Positions 11,201-24,200 of a stretch of DNA of 64,000 nucleotides are shown here, in pieces. Numbering within the stretch: position 1 is the first letter of the stretch; every line of letters begins with the position of its first letter. Both the position numbers and the translations under genes were made by a program. The DNA is taken from NCBI GenBank assembly GCA_023634235.1, contig JAMKCF010000019.1:7705684-7769683 (forward strand), in the 5' to 3' direction. The DNA is from Pisaster brevispinus. Taxonomy: Eukaryota > Echinodermata > Asteroidea > Forcipulatida > Asteriidae. The notes beneath the pieces were generated by a model. It was not told the origin of the DNA and did not search any database. It saw nothing but the letters and a program-made list of their open reading frames with translations.

Positions 11201-13252
11201 ATGCATCTATAGAGACCACCACCCCAATGATTGTACCCTTGAAACAGTAGCACATTGATAAGTACATTAAACCTTGGGGGCCATTCAAAATAGTCAATGT
11301 TTAAAATTTTCAATTTGTTTTCTTTTTTTTTGGAAATTGTGGGTGTGTGGGTCACAAGAAATAACTGAAAATCGAAAATTGAAGTATATAAATTAAAAAA
11401 TAAAGAAGAAGAAGAAAAAGTAAGCCAGAAAAACCATTGAAAACTACTAATGTTGGAGACCTTTGGTCTAAAATATCTGGTTCATTTGAGGCATTACTTT
11501 AAATTTTTTTAACATTGACTATTCTGAATGGCCCCTTATATGTATCAAGTAAGACATGTGTGAGACATCATAAACCAAGCAAGCATCAAAGCAACAACTG
11601 CAGTGTTAAGCTCCGGACATTACAGGAAACATCACGCCAACTTTTTGTAAATGAAGAAAATGAAGAAAATTCATTTATAACATGGGGAACCCCAAATCGG
11701 TAAACCCACCCAGTCAGGTAGGGACTGAAATCCCAATCCAACATGCAAGGCTCCAGCCTGGAAATGGAATTGGGGTCCACAGAGGTTTATGGCACAAACC
11801 ACTGTGCCAACCTGAATGGCCACATTTACAAAATAGCCTCAACGAACGGACTTCTGGCAGGCAGAAAGTCTACCTCCATTTATGGAAGAAAACATATAAT
11901 CTTACATTGTATTAAGATGGCATTGTATGATTTCTATCAACTTTTGTGAGTATAAAGGGGCCAAATCTCAACACTTATTCAGCTTTTATCGATACAGTAC
12001 CTGATTATGTATACAAATTATGGTAAAAAGTGCCCTAAATTGTGCAAGGTCACTCAATTTGTGAAAAAGTCTGTGCAGTATTTTATAAAATTCTACATAA
12101 TGTTAGGATGTGTCCCATATTCATTATGCTATAAAAAAAAAACATAACTAAATATACTGTGTGGAGATATACTTGACCCAGTACAGCAAACTATGGTCAG
12201 CTTTAATATTTATTGCTTTCTCCTTTAGGAGAAAGTTATAAATCCAAGGCAAGTTACGAAACCAAGGTATCCTCAAAAGTGAAGGCAATGAAGACTGAAG
12301 AGATTATCAAAAGTGGGAGGATAACACCTACACAAACCCACGTAATTGAGAAAAGTTTTCAAACCCTAGGCTCTGGTTCATGGTGGATGCTTAAACTGGT
12401 GTCCACAAAGATGAAAAGCAGGGAAAGATACCACTAAGCCGACCTGATCCTTTGGGAACCTGGTGGTCCAACATTGTGAAACAGAAGATTTTGTTTGAAT
12501 ATGTATGATTTGGGGCAGTTGGGGGTTCAACGTTTTTGGATGAAAAGCTTTAGACGTTGTATGTTGCATCACTTAACCAATCTCCTCCTCTTGATACACA
12601 GTGCGTATTTCAGAGACGACTTAGTTGTGTGCAATGGATGTCACTAACCATCTTAACCATGGGCTGTATCATGGCACACCTCAACAATGTCGACCAACAA
12701 GAGATTAACGTCAACCTCAGCATCTTCTTTGTCCTGATCCAGTTAATGTGTTCTTCCTTCGCGGGGGTCTACAACGAATTCCTGCTGAAAAACGTCAGCA
12801 TTGGGTTGAGTTTCTGGCAGCAGAACGTAGCCATGTACACAGATTCCTGTATCTGTGGAGTTGTTTCGCTTGCCCTAACTGGAAATTTAAAGGTCAACTT
12901 GTTCAATCCTCAGAGCATCCGTTCATTGTCAAGGCCACTGATTATTGCCCTGATTTGTAATAATGTAGCAGGAGGACTTGTGACGAGTTTATTCCTGACC
13001 AAATTGAATTCCATCTTGAAGAAATTTGCCGCAGCAATTGAGCTGATCCTTCTTGCCTTGATTGGTCATTTGTTTATGGGGCAGGCAGTAAACTTAACAA
13101 TGGCTGCCGCTGTTGTCTTAGTTTCATTAGCCATTGTTATGTATTCACTTTATCCCCTCAAGAAAATAAATGTTCAACACAAACAGACAGAACTTCAGTT
13201 CAATGGCAAAGACTGGAAAACTTCTACAATACAAACACATTTCTCAAAATAA
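8292..13252 (+). CDS. SLC35A-family nucleotide-sugar transporter, senju/SLC35A4-like
   Basis: Five coding exons: 8292-8361, 9130-9247, 10453-10499, 10828-10967 and 12602-13252. All junctions are GT-AG with matching phases and give 341 aa, usual for the family. The start MLGLKGFWSW leads directly into the first membrane segment (SWVVFAAYITLFVNNNLLV). Family signs include LLIEFSKLIVSILICL, the CNNLVFFNLVHYDPTTYTV block that characterises the nucleotide-sugar transporter domain, GVYNEFLLKN in the middle, and the late LNSILKKFAAAIELIL segment. About ten hydrophobic segments are visible. Members exchange UDP- or CMP-sugars for the nucleotide monophosphate across Golgi membranes. The residue pattern resembles the insect UDP-galactose transporter senju, but the substrate cannot be told from sequence. 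The upstream acceptor implies a non-coding first exon. Confidence 0.9.
8968..9100 (-). repeat. Dispersed AGGCCT-ended repeat (copy in SLC35A intron 1)
   Basis: Runs from AGGCCTCGAAATAACCCACG through GCCGTGGTGCCCTGTGC to CAAGGCCTGAAATTG. The reverse-complement copy at 63711-63878 is clearly homologous; four weaker copies are near 2880, 22140, 39310 and 46914. No coding capacity; probably a short non-autonomous element. Confidence 0.65.
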
Positions 13253-13479
13253 CATTTCTAACCAGTTCAAGCAATACAGTGCGAGTCAAAAAAACTGTAC
13301 ACTTTAGAAATTGCCAATTGGTTTGTGTAGCAATACAGACAAGATATTCTCATATGTATTTGTAAATCCACTTTTCAGGCTTCTTTTGGTGCAAATTTCA
13401 CTGGATCAGTTTTCAAGCTTGACTGTACAGTCAGGCAATCTCAGGAGGCCATGTGAAATTCGGTATGTGCCAACTGGTC

Positions 13480-13518
13480 AGGGTTAAGGTTAGGGTTAAT
13501 GGTTAGGGTTAGGGTTAA
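13480..13518. repeat. Short interstitial telomere-like (TTAGGG) tract
   Basis: About 39 bp of imperfect TTAGGG units (GGTTAGGGTTAATGGTTAGGGTTAGGGTTAA split over two blocks), next to the C-rich dispersed element and the satellite array. It is the metazoan telomere hexamer, interrupted by GTTAA variants, and too short and imperfect to be a functional telomere. Confidence 0.65.
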
Positions 13519-13569
13519 ACAGGGATCTCATAGGCCCTTTCTTGTTTTGACAGAAAGTGCCTCTTCACA

Positions 13570-13833
13570 AATTTTCAGTGCCCGCCCCCCTGGTGCCACC
13601 CCCCTAAAATGCGATAGTGCTCACGAAAAAGAAAAGAGGAAGATGCGTATTTGTATAATGCTGCCGTGGCCACAGAATATAAGAGGATAGTGGCCCCCTG
13701 CAGTGTCCCCTTTCAAAAAAAACCCACAACCCCCACCACAATAAACCAATTCCCCCTGGGCCCCCCACTTAAAAGCAATGCCACCCCCCTTGTACCCCCC
13801 CCCCCCACTGAAAAAAGTCCTGGCTACGCCGCT
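13570..13833. repeat. C-rich dispersed element (copy 1, left-truncated)
   Basis: Shares with 38717-39068 the ordered words GCGATAGTGCTCAC, AAAGAAAAGAGG, GTGGCC, CTGCAG, AAAGCAATGCC, poly-C runs, and the end AAAAAAGTCCTGGCTACG. Both copies have the same orientation. No coding capacity. The left end found in the other copy is missing here. Confidence 0.65.
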
Positions 13834-13930
13834 GAGCGGGACTTGAACCAACAACCGCCTTATAAACTGTATTTGTTATGTTATGTTATGATTAACATAC
13901 CGGTGCTCTACCAACTGAGCTATCCAGCTC
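13834..13930 (-). pseudogene. tRNA-like pseudogene or SINE head
   Basis: The minus strand reads GAGCTGGATAGCTCAGTTGG then TAGAGCACCGG, a clear tRNA D-arm (polymerase III A box), and later TTGGTTCAAGTCCCGCTC, a T-arm (B box). GAGC and GCTC at the ends pair like an acceptor stem. The anticodon region is swollen by ATAAC repeats, giving about 97 nt, so this is not a working tRNA. The 5' flank (GGGAGACTGCCAACATAG) is shared with the tRNA-like copy at 50778, showing a retroposed family. The satellite array begins at the 5' edge of this element. Confidence 0.65.
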
Positions 13931-16905
13931 TATGTTGGCAGTCTCCCTATTAATTTACCCAGTCAGTTTCCCTTGTGGTTTATTACTTGATATTTATTAT
14001 TACATGACGTTCTTCCAATTATTTTTCTGGTCAAGATTTTTCTACTTGCACTAAGTATTGTTAATAGTATGGTCTTTTAAGTTGTATTTTGACATATTTT
14101 GAACTACATAGTTTAGAAAAAATAGTTAAAATAAAAAGGGAACATAGATTACTAATAAATTGTGTCACAAAAGCTGAAGTTATATTGTTTGTTTAAGTAT
14201 TTTTTATCTCATTTGCTATGTCTGGTAAATATTTGTAAACTAACACACAAGGATCTTTGTATTTTTTCACGTTATAATTGAACATATTTAAACTTTAAAA
14301 ATGGGAAATATTATCAATCAATAAAATATGTCACACAAGCTGAAATTTTATTTTTTTAAATCTAATTTTTTGTATATCAGTTAAAAAGTACTTTTTGAAT
14401 GTGTGGTATTTGAACAGTTAAACTGAAATAAGAAATACTTGTACTAATACATCAGATTTATAATGGTGGTTTCTAAGAAATAAAAGGAATATCTTTGTTA
14501 TTTTATCTGTATTTTATTTATCCAGCTCTATGTTGGCGGTCTCCCTATTAATTTACCCAGTCAGTTTCCCTTGTGGTTTATTACTTGATATTTATTATTA
14601 CATGACGTTCTTCCAATAATTTTTCTGGTCAAGATTTTTCTACTTGCACTAAGTATTGTTAATAGTATGGTCTTTTAAGTTGTATTTTGACATATTTTGA
14701 ACTACATAGTTTAGAAAAAATAGTTAAAATAAAAAGGGAACATAGATTACTAATAAATTGTGTCACAAAAGCTGAAGTTATATTGTTTGTTTAAGTATTT
14801 TTTATCTCATTTGCTATGTCTGGTAAATATTTGTAAACTAACACACAAGGATCTTTGTATTTTTTCACGTTATAATTGAACATATTTAAACTTTAAAAAT
14901 GGGAAATATTATCAATCAATAAAATATGTCACACAAGCTGAAATTTTATTTTTTTAAATCTAATTTTTTGTATATCAGTTAAAAAGTACTTTTTGAATGT
15001 GTGGTATTTGAACAGTTAAACTGAAATAAGAAATACTTGTACTAATACATCAGATTTATAATGGTGGTTTCTAAGAAATAAAAGGAATATCTTTGTTATT
15101 TTATCTGTATTTTATTTATCCAGCTCTATGTTGGCGGTCTCCCTATTAATTTACCCAGTCAGTTTCCCTTGTGGTTTATTACTTGATATTTATTATTACA
15201 TGACGTTCTTCCAATAATTTTTCTGGTCAAGATTTTTCTACTTGCACTAAGTATTGTTAATAGTATGGTCTTTTAAGTTGTATTTTGACATATTTTGAAC
15301 TACATAGTTTAGAAAAAATAGTTAAAATAAAAAGGGAACATAGATTACTAATAAATTGTGTCACAAAAGCTGAAGTTTTATTGTTTGTTTAAGTATTTTT
15401 TATCTCATTTGCTATGTCTGGTAAATATTTGTAAACTAACACACAAGGATCTTTGTATTTTTTCACGTTATAATTGAACATATTTAAACTTTAAAAATGG
15501 GAAATATTATCAATCAATAAAATATGTCACACAAGCTGAAATTTTATTTTTTTAAATCTAATTTTTTGTATATCAGTTAAAAAGTACTTTTTGAATGTGT
15601 GGTATTTGAACAGTTAAACTGAAATAAGAAATACTTGTACTAATACATCAGATTTATAATGGTGGTTTCTAAGAAATAAAAGGAATATCTTTGTTATTTT
15701 ATCTGTATTTTATTTATCCAGCTCTATGTTGGCGGTCTCCCTATTAATTTACCCAGTCAGTTTCCCTTGTGGTTTATTACTTGATATTTATTATTACATG
15801 ACGTTCTTCCAATAATTTTTCTGGTCAAGATTTTTCTACTTGCACTAAGTATTGTTAATAGTATGGTCTTTTAAGTTGTATTTTGACATATTTTGAACTA
15901 CATAGTTTAGAAAAAATAGTTAAAATAAAAAGGGAACATAGATTACTAATAAATTGTGTCACAAAAGCTGAAGTTATATTGTTTGTTTAAGTATTTTTTA
16001 TCTCATTTGCTATGTCTGGTAAATATTTGTAAACTAACACACAAGGATCTTTGTATTTTTTCACGTTATAATTGAACATATTTAAACTTTAAAAATGGGA
16101 AATATTATCAATCAATAAAATATGTCACACAAGCTGAAATTTTATTTTTTTAAATCTAATTTTTTGTATATCAGTTAAAAAGTACTTTTTGAATGTGTGG
16201 TATTTGAACAGTTAAACTGAAATAAGAAATACTTGTACTAATACATCAGATTTATAATGGTGGTTTCTAAGAAATAAAAGGAATATCTTTGTTATTTTAT
16301 CTGTATTTTATTTATCCAGCTCTATGTTGGCGGTCTCCCTATTAATTTACCCAGTCAGTTTCCCTTGTGGTTTATTACTTGATATTTATTATTACATGAC
16401 GTTCTTCCAATAATTTTTCTGGTCAAGATTTTTCTACTTGCACTAAGTATTGTTAATAGTATGGTCTTTTAAGTTGTATTTTGACATATTTTGAACTACA
16501 TAGTTTAGAAAAAATAGTTAAAATAAAAAGGGAACATAGATTACTAATAAATTGTGTCACAAAAGCTGAAGTTTTATTGTTTGTTTAAGTATTTTTTATC
16601 TCATTTGCTATGTCTGGTAAATATTTGTAAACTAACACACAAGGATCTTTGTATTTTTTCACGTTATAATTGAACATATTTAAACTTTAAAAATGGGAAA
16701 TATTATCAATCAATAAAATATGTCACACAAGCTGAAATTTTATTTTTTTAAATCTAATTTTTTGTATATCAGTTAAAAAGTACTTTTTGAATGTGTGGTA
16801 TTTGAACAGTTAAACTGAAATAAGAAATACTTGTACTAATACATCAGATTTATAATGGTGGTTTCTAAGAAATAAAAGGAATATCTTTGTTATTTTATCT
16901 GTATT
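13923..16905. repeat. Satellite: five tandem copies of a 598-bp unit
   Basis: The word TCCAGCTCTATGTTGGC starts copies at 13923, 14521, 15119, 15717 and 16315, exactly 598 bp apart; the fifth copy ends in TCTGTATTTTTGCAGG. Copies are nearly identical. Copy 1 differs (GGCAGTCTCC for GGCGGTCTCC; CCAATTATTT for CCAATAATTT). At one site copies 1, 2 and 4 read GAAGTTATATTG while copies 3 and 5 read GAAGTTTTATTG, so copies 2-3 and 4-5 form a two-unit higher-order repeat. The unit is AT-rich with no open frame of note. It starts inside the head of the tRNA-like element. Confidence 0.95.
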
Positions 16906-18069
16906 TTTGCAGGCTATTTAAAAAGTAAATGAAAGAAATTATTTTTTAAAAGTGGTGTTAAAGGTGTCCACTAATTTTATAATAATTTGTTTATATCAAG
17001 TTTTAAAAAGCAGCCACTGCTAAATAAATACTTACAACAAACAAAGAAACAAAACAAGCACCCCCACAAACAAAACAAACAAGCTATTTGGTTGGCTACT
17101 ACATGGGACTGATAACAAAGTTCATTACAAACAAACGATAAGGTTGACGAAAATGTTCAGTGTCATGATAATAAGCAGCTGTGCAACGATGAATGATGAA
17201 CGTGTAATATTTAAAGTTTTTGATTGTTTCAACCTAGCATAGACTTTAGCCCAGCCAATTTTAAGTAGATTTAGCAAACAATTTACGTTATACGTGGTAT
17301 ACCCGCATCAATAACAAATTTCAGGGAATAAAAGCTGTTCACCTAAGGTTAATTGGTGTCTGTGAAGGCCTCAGTCCCATCAAATCCGTCATTGAAAAAA
17401 CTGAGTTTGCTCAACCACTGGCTAAAAGTACTTCAAAAATTAATTTCCCTTTTCTAGTTCTAACTTTACTAATATCCCATTAACGTGCAATTTCCTCCCA
17501 CTTAGCCATCTTAATAATGTGGAAAACAGTTGATTAAAATAATCAAATTTATAAAGTGATGGTCACTGGTGTTGGTGTTCAGAAACCTTGGAATTCTAGT
17601 GCAGAGGCACAACAATCCCAGTTAAGCGCCTTTCTCTGTTCGGTATCGGCATCATAATTACATCAGACAAATTTATTACGTCGGGACGCGGAGGGACAAC
17701 AAAGCAATGTTGGGTGCATCTGTTTTGTTGTTTTCTTACCTTTGAAATGTGTTTCTGAGGAAACATTTTCGTGACTATTGTCTTAGAAAATATTGAGTGT
17801 AAATTAGCTTATTTTCGGACAGAATGGAATCAGAATATAGGCCCATACATTTACTACAATGTTAAATATTTACCAAACCAGGAAAAGTTTGTATTTAGAG
17901 GTTAATTTTACACAAAAATCGGGGTGTGTTTTAAATTGTGATGTTAGATGAGCGCCTGCAAACTTTATTTTAAAAGACTACCAATGTGCTTTTCCATTTA
18001 CGGCTTGAAAAAGAGACTAGTCACACACACTCGGTGGTTAATTGACTGAGGTCAGAGTTCACCGGTTGA
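16906..18069. other. Intergenic region between the satellite and claspin
   Basis: No exon could be supported. It holds AAACAAAC-rich simple sequence (about 17030-17090) and then the likely claspin promoter and 5' untranslated region toward the right end. Confidence 0.45.
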
Positions 18070-18078
18070 GCGCGCCAA
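18070..18078 (-). promoter_or_regulatory. Candidate E2F site upstream of claspin
   Basis: GCGCGCCAA on the plus strand, TTGGCGCGC on the minus strand, close to the E2F consensus TTTSGCGC. It lies about 125 bp before the claspin ATG, in a locally CpG-containing stretch. Mammalian CLSPN is a known E2F-regulated, S-phase gene, so the site fits, but binding is inferred from sequence only. Confidence 0.5.
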
Positions 18079-18202
18079 GTCCGATCGTACACAAACTCGA
18101 AAGGAATCGTTTACGACACTGTAATTTCGAGGTTTTCTTCAATTCTACGCAACATTTTTGTAGAATACTTTGCAAAGAACCGTAGAATTAACTCAGGTGA
18201 AG

Positions 18203-21200
18203 ATGCTGGGTGTTGAAAAAATGAAGGTAGGTGTAAATAAGACATTTCAACATCAATAGTTTAATTTGACGAATCAATTTTACCGTTGAGAGAGTTGAGC
18301 AGTACGTCCCGTACGTCCCGTACGTACGTTACTCGTTCGTGACGTTGGTTACAAACATTGAAACAATAATTACTGATACGGTTAGTCATTATTGAATAAT
18401 ATTACTAATGAGTCCAGTTGCGGGTATTTAGTTTGATGGCTTGGTAATGGCATATTTATAACTATTTATTTACGGTTTTAAAATATGCTATCAATCATCG
18501 TGACCAATAATGTCATATATATGAATATGATAAGATTGAGAATGATCATGATGATTGTTGTGATTCAACAATCATGTGAACAAGTTTGAGCTGAACGTTC
18601 ATCCATATAATGTTAACCCCTAGACCCAGCGTAGCCAAAAAGTAAAATCATTAATAGGGCCTACTTAGTACTTACTTAGTACTAGCTACTCTACTCCTTT
18701 CCAGATCCTTGTATTCAGGTATTTAATGTATGTACAGCTTAGGCTAGGTAATTAAATTAGTAAATAGTATATCATGTGATGTCACTCAGATTATCAGACT
18801 ATGATGTTGGATTGTTGGTGTGATGTTTCCACTTATGTACTAATACTTTTAATAGTATACTTAATAGTAGTACTACTTGTACTTATTTAGGTGCTTTGCC
18901 AACCGCCGACTATATAATTCAGATTCAGATGATCAGTGGGCCTATATTCTGTCTCTTTATTACAATGCTTAATACCAAATCATAAAAGTCAATGCCCAGT
19001 CTGACGTCTGACTGCCATTCGTTTACTCAATATCACCAACAATAATTTACCCAGGTAGAATAATGTTTTTGGTCATAATGTCTCGGGAGTAACAAAGATA
19101 TACTATCATCAGATCTGGGCCAAATTTTATGGCAATTCTAACCCAGGAATTGTTTTCTTATTAAGTTATACTCTGCTGAGAATTACGCATCTAACAACGA
19201 ATTCAGCTTCTTTTGGATGACACTATAAGCTACCTAACAATAAATCACACGACGTACTTGTAGATTATTCTGTTATTTTTACTTTTCTCTAGGTTCAACA
19301 CTTAGATGCTCGAACCATACTCAACAGTGATTTGTTTGATGCTGAAGACAGTGATTCTGACGAGTACTCACCCCAGTCACCTGCGCTGGGTCTCCCTGAA
19401 GGGAATTCCCCACCGACACTTCAAGGTATATCAATCATTACCTTATGAGGTCAGGGTCAAACCGGCCTGTGAAATGAACAAAGGGATTGCTTAAACAAAA
19501 ACTCTTTTATTTTTGTAATAATTTTTTTTTTTTTTTTCTATAAACAAAAGATTGTTTGATTTTGCAGTTGGTGCAAGGTGCTAACTAGCCAGCAATGCAT
19601 CCAGGTGTCATTCAGACGCCTGAATGAACGCCAAACTTGTTCATTTGTTTGACATATTAAAAATGTTTTAACCCTTAACTTATGCCTAGACAGTGTAATC
19701 CTTCATCACTTTAACAAAAACCATTGTAACTCAACTCCCAAACTATTGGATTCTGATTTAATGGTGGTATGCCTGATCCAATGTAAAGCATAATCAGTTT
19801 ATGACTATGAGTGCAGTCCTCAGTTCAACAGAATCAAGCAAAACATGCATTTGGATTTTGATGGATTTGTGTTAGTGAGGTTAGTATACCCTAAGTTGGA
19901 TACCCTCACATTTACAGCAAATTTTGACACCTGATTTCAATAATGCTGGCTAAAACCCAGCCTCGAAAACAATGAGTAATTATACAAATCCATCAGATTT
20001 TAATATTAAACTCTGTAGATGCAAGTACAAGTTGGGTTTCGATTGTTATGTTTTGATTCATGATCATTTTATATTAAGATGGACAGAAGACAAGTAATAA
20101 AAAGAAAGATGCGGTGAATGAGTCTGAAGATGATGATGCGTCTGATGAGGATGAGGTTGAAGACAAGGAGGAGGAAGCCATTGTTACCAAGTCAAAGTCA
20201 GCCAAGAGCCAGAAAGTAAAGATACAAACCTTCATGATTCTTAGGCCATTTCCAAATTGGCAGCTACGGCTATGGATATAACTGTTGCTAAGGACCTCCT
20301 ATACTTCAACGCAAGATGACGTTGCAATCCAGCCTTAGCCTTAGACGCCATTTTGGACATGTCCTGACACTGTCTGTTGTCATGTTCCAAGGCTGCAATA
20401 CCAAACTTTTGTATAGATTCGTAATTATAAACAAAGGCTGATTAAAAGGGGCCAGACTAGTTTCTCCTCAAGCCTCGGTTTGATGATGTTGAATTGATTG
20501 AGAGATGTGACTGTGACTGGGCCAAGATGAGTTGTATAAACTAACCCTCTAGAATGCCATGTACCAAAACATTGCAAATTATGTTATCTCTATGCCATTT
20601 TCGGGTCACAATTACAGTAAAGATACACAGATTTCTGGCAGCATGCATAGTCGGAACTACTAACACACCATATCTTTGTGCCATTTGACCCCTCAAAGTG
20701 ACAGGTAGGTCAGCAGGAGGGGGGCAGGGGTGTAGCTCCCTTCTACGCCCTGAAATGAGGAACCCAAATTGTGATTAGAAATGTCATGTTTCTAGGCTCA
20801 AATCCATAAATCTGTTTTGCTGCCAATTTGTACCGGAATTGTTGTACATTTTCTTCTCTTAGTGCAGCTAACTGCCAGCCATGTTATTGGCGTGCTAACT
20901 TGCAAGAAACTGAGTGACACATTCAAAGCTTTTCTGAACAACCTGCACCTGCATATTTTCATCCATACTTCATTTTTTCTGTGTTATACAGACTTCAATC
21001 GCTCAGTCACGAGGAAGGCGGGTCAAGAAGGACGACGTTACAAAGATCCACAGTGAGAGTCAACGCATTATAAGAGGTCTGTTTTATACCACTGGATATG
21101 GATATTAAACCAGCGATCTCCCATAACAGTGGGCCTTTACAAACTGCCTGTTGCAACTCCAGAGGGCCAGCTAGGACCTGCTAAGAGTGGTCCATCTGGC

Positions 21201-24200
21201 TATGTCAATGCTCATCTTATCAAATGGATCCAAATTCATAAAAAATAAAAAAGTTATAAGTAAACCTTAAAGTATAGAGCAGTGTTGTACTCGTAAACGG
21301 AACAGCTGTTGACTGGTCGTGACGGCCAGTGACTGCAAAGGTTTAAGGGCAAATTCTTTTGCACTCGCGCCTTTGCCTAGTGATAATTTGTTGAGCAGCT
21401 TACTCTGCACAGGTTGCTTTTATCCAAATGAATATTTGCAAAGTGTTAAGAGAACACAGCTCATTAGCTGCCATTTATAGTGATTCATTAATTGCAAAAA
21501 AAAGTTAATGACCTAAAGTTTCTACCCTGAGCAGAGTCTTTCTCAAAGCAGTCACGTGGAAAGAAATGAAAAGAGCGAGAGAAAGCACATAGAAAAAGCA
21601 AGACATAAACAATGAAGGAGACATTATCTCTAGGGGGTTGAGGGAAGGGGGCTGGTTTATACACAAGAGGCTGGAAACACAAATAACAAAACCAAAGTTA
21701 GGAAGAGGGAGAAAAACAATTATTTATTAGTGAATGAGACAGACTAAAAAGGGGGATATCTGTGGGAAAAGAAAAAGGCAAAGACAAAAAGTTGTTAGTC
21801 ATTTCCTTCTTGGACGTTCAGACCATGGGGTTGAATGGTCTGGATGCGCCTCATCCAAAGTTTCTCCCTACTCAGACAAACAGTCTCTCTGGTTCATTAA
21901 TGGAAACAATTTTCTGTTAAACCTATTTATTTATGTATCTAATGCAGTATCTTTCCTTTGCTTCTGTACACAGATTCAGATATCAGTCTGCCATATCACA
22001 AACCCAAGCCGCTGTCGCTAAATGATTTCTTTAGCAAAAAGCCGTCTCACGCTGGGATAATGTCCTCGGTTAAATCCCTCAAAGGATCATCCAAGTAAGT
22101 ACAGTTTGTCTACACAGAATTTGTAAATCAGATCCAAGTCTAAGGCCTGATGTTTCATTCAAGGCTCTGTCTCCTTGATAAAACATGCAACATCGACGGA
22201 AATGTATTCCCTTCTGGAACATTTCAAAGGGCAACAAGACAATAGCCAGGGCATGGAGGCAGTTGCCTAGGTAAAGTTTAAGCATGGAACACCATTGAAA
22301 TTTTGAATTTTGTTTAAAAAAAAGTGACATTCTTTGTTTTTACTTTTAGACGTCAACAAATATCTTGCCTCACCCAGCAGCAAGCTATTAACCAGTCACC
22401 AAACCAACTAGCGAGCACTACCATGGTTCCTACTCAGTCTCCCATATCCCAATCCACATCACCTACTTCTGGAATACCCGCCGAGCAATGTTCACCAACA
22501 ATGGATATGGATGTCACAACGTCACAGGATATACCGTCCCCGGTTGCAGAGCTTAATAAACCCCAAGATGAAGATTGTTCAGAAATGGAAACTGAGTTTC
22601 AGTTGAGACTTGAAGATTCCTCTGACGATAAAGAAGATGAAAGTGATGCTCTGGTGGATGATGAAGTTAAGGACAAAGTAGACAAAGTAGGAGGCGGAGA
22701 TGAGAAACAAGATGAAGACAGAACTGCATTGATGCCTGAGAAACTGGAAGACAGTGATGATGAGCTTGAAAATGTCACCACCAATAAGACAGAGGAAAAC
22801 AAACTAGAAGAGACGGAAGAATCCTGCAAGGAAGCTGAGGGAGGAAGCACCCCTGAAGAACCCGAAGATGACACTGCAACTTGTCATGACCACCTTGAGA
22901 AAGATGTTTCCTCCCCAACCCGTGAAACCATCTCCACCCAATCTGAAACTCCAGTGTCGGCACAGACCTCGAGTCAGCCTCATCGGTTAAAGCTACTTGA
23001 AGGAAGTCTCCCCCAGCTCAAGAAACTCACACCGCGGCTGAGTGGCAGTGCTGCAAACTCTTTCATCGACCTAGATGATGATGATGACGATGATGACCAG
23101 GCAGAATTTGCAACACCTTGCAATCCCGGAATCAGTTCATTAATGAAGCGGTTTGTTAAACATACAGCCAAAAGTACTCCAAGACAACGAAAGGAGGTGA
23201 AGCTGAGGTTGGTACTTATAAAAGCAAGTTAATAAGAAAACTGTACAACAAAAATCAAGCATATTGAATATTAAGTTTGTGAATTAAAAAAAAAAAACGT
23301 CCAAATGTCTTATTTGAAGAAAGTCTAATTCACAATTGGTCAATCAGTTTGTTTTGTGAAAATTGTTCACCCATTGATGGCCCTTTAACTGCCAAATGCA
23401 AATAAAGTGCTACCTCATAAAAAATCAAATCAGCATTTTAAAAACTGAGATTTATTCAGCAGTGAAAAAAAATCATAATTAGACAAAGCATTTTAAGATT
23501 CATACAGAAAATCACCAAAATGTGAAGAAGCTGAAAAACAACTACTCAATCTCTTATGTGCTTGCCAATTGAAATATGAAACATGTTAGGCCGTATTCAC
23601 ATACAGTATCAACATTCTGCTTATGTTTTGGGAGATTGGGGTTAGGGATTGAGTGGGGTGATGATCTCATTTGAAGATATCTTAACGCCCAACTTGATAA
23701 TATTCCCAACTGAAGTCAGGCTTGTTCCAACTTAAATAGAGACATTCTCGTCTATAGTTGGGACAGGCCCATCTTGAGTGATCACAAAATGGGACAGGCT
23801 CAACTATTTAGGCAGTTACTTAAGGTTGGATATAGTGGAGCCGTGTTATTAAGTGCTTTTGTTTTATTTCAGTGTGGTGAGCAAGGAGACTGGAGCAGAT
23901 GGAAAGGAGGACCTTAAGCTTGAAACTGTTGCTGTGACCATCGAGGGTCAAGATGAGGAAGACCCGTCCTTAAAGATTCCAGGTAAGCTGTCCCAATGTG
24001 GGAGGAAATGGGGTAATGACACATTTGAGTAATTAGGGATTTTTTTTTTTTTAAGTAGGCTACAAGTTATAAAGGACAGCTTTGAGGCCGTTTTGATAAC
24101 CAAAGCATCAGTAAACAGCCTTTACTGAGAAATGACTGGGGGGGGGAATGAGGCCTGCCCCCCAAATAAGTAACAAGAAACATGAATTAGACTTGAACTG

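Noticed and set aside
13923..16905. Regular repeats suggesting a CRISPR-like array
   Set aside because: Units are 598 bp with no spacers and lie in intron-rich animal DNA; this is a tandem satellite.
22599..22874. Serine-rich minus-strand open frame
   Set aside because: It is the antisense shadow of Glu/Asp codons in claspin exon 6. The same applies near 25277-25477 and 29900-30154.
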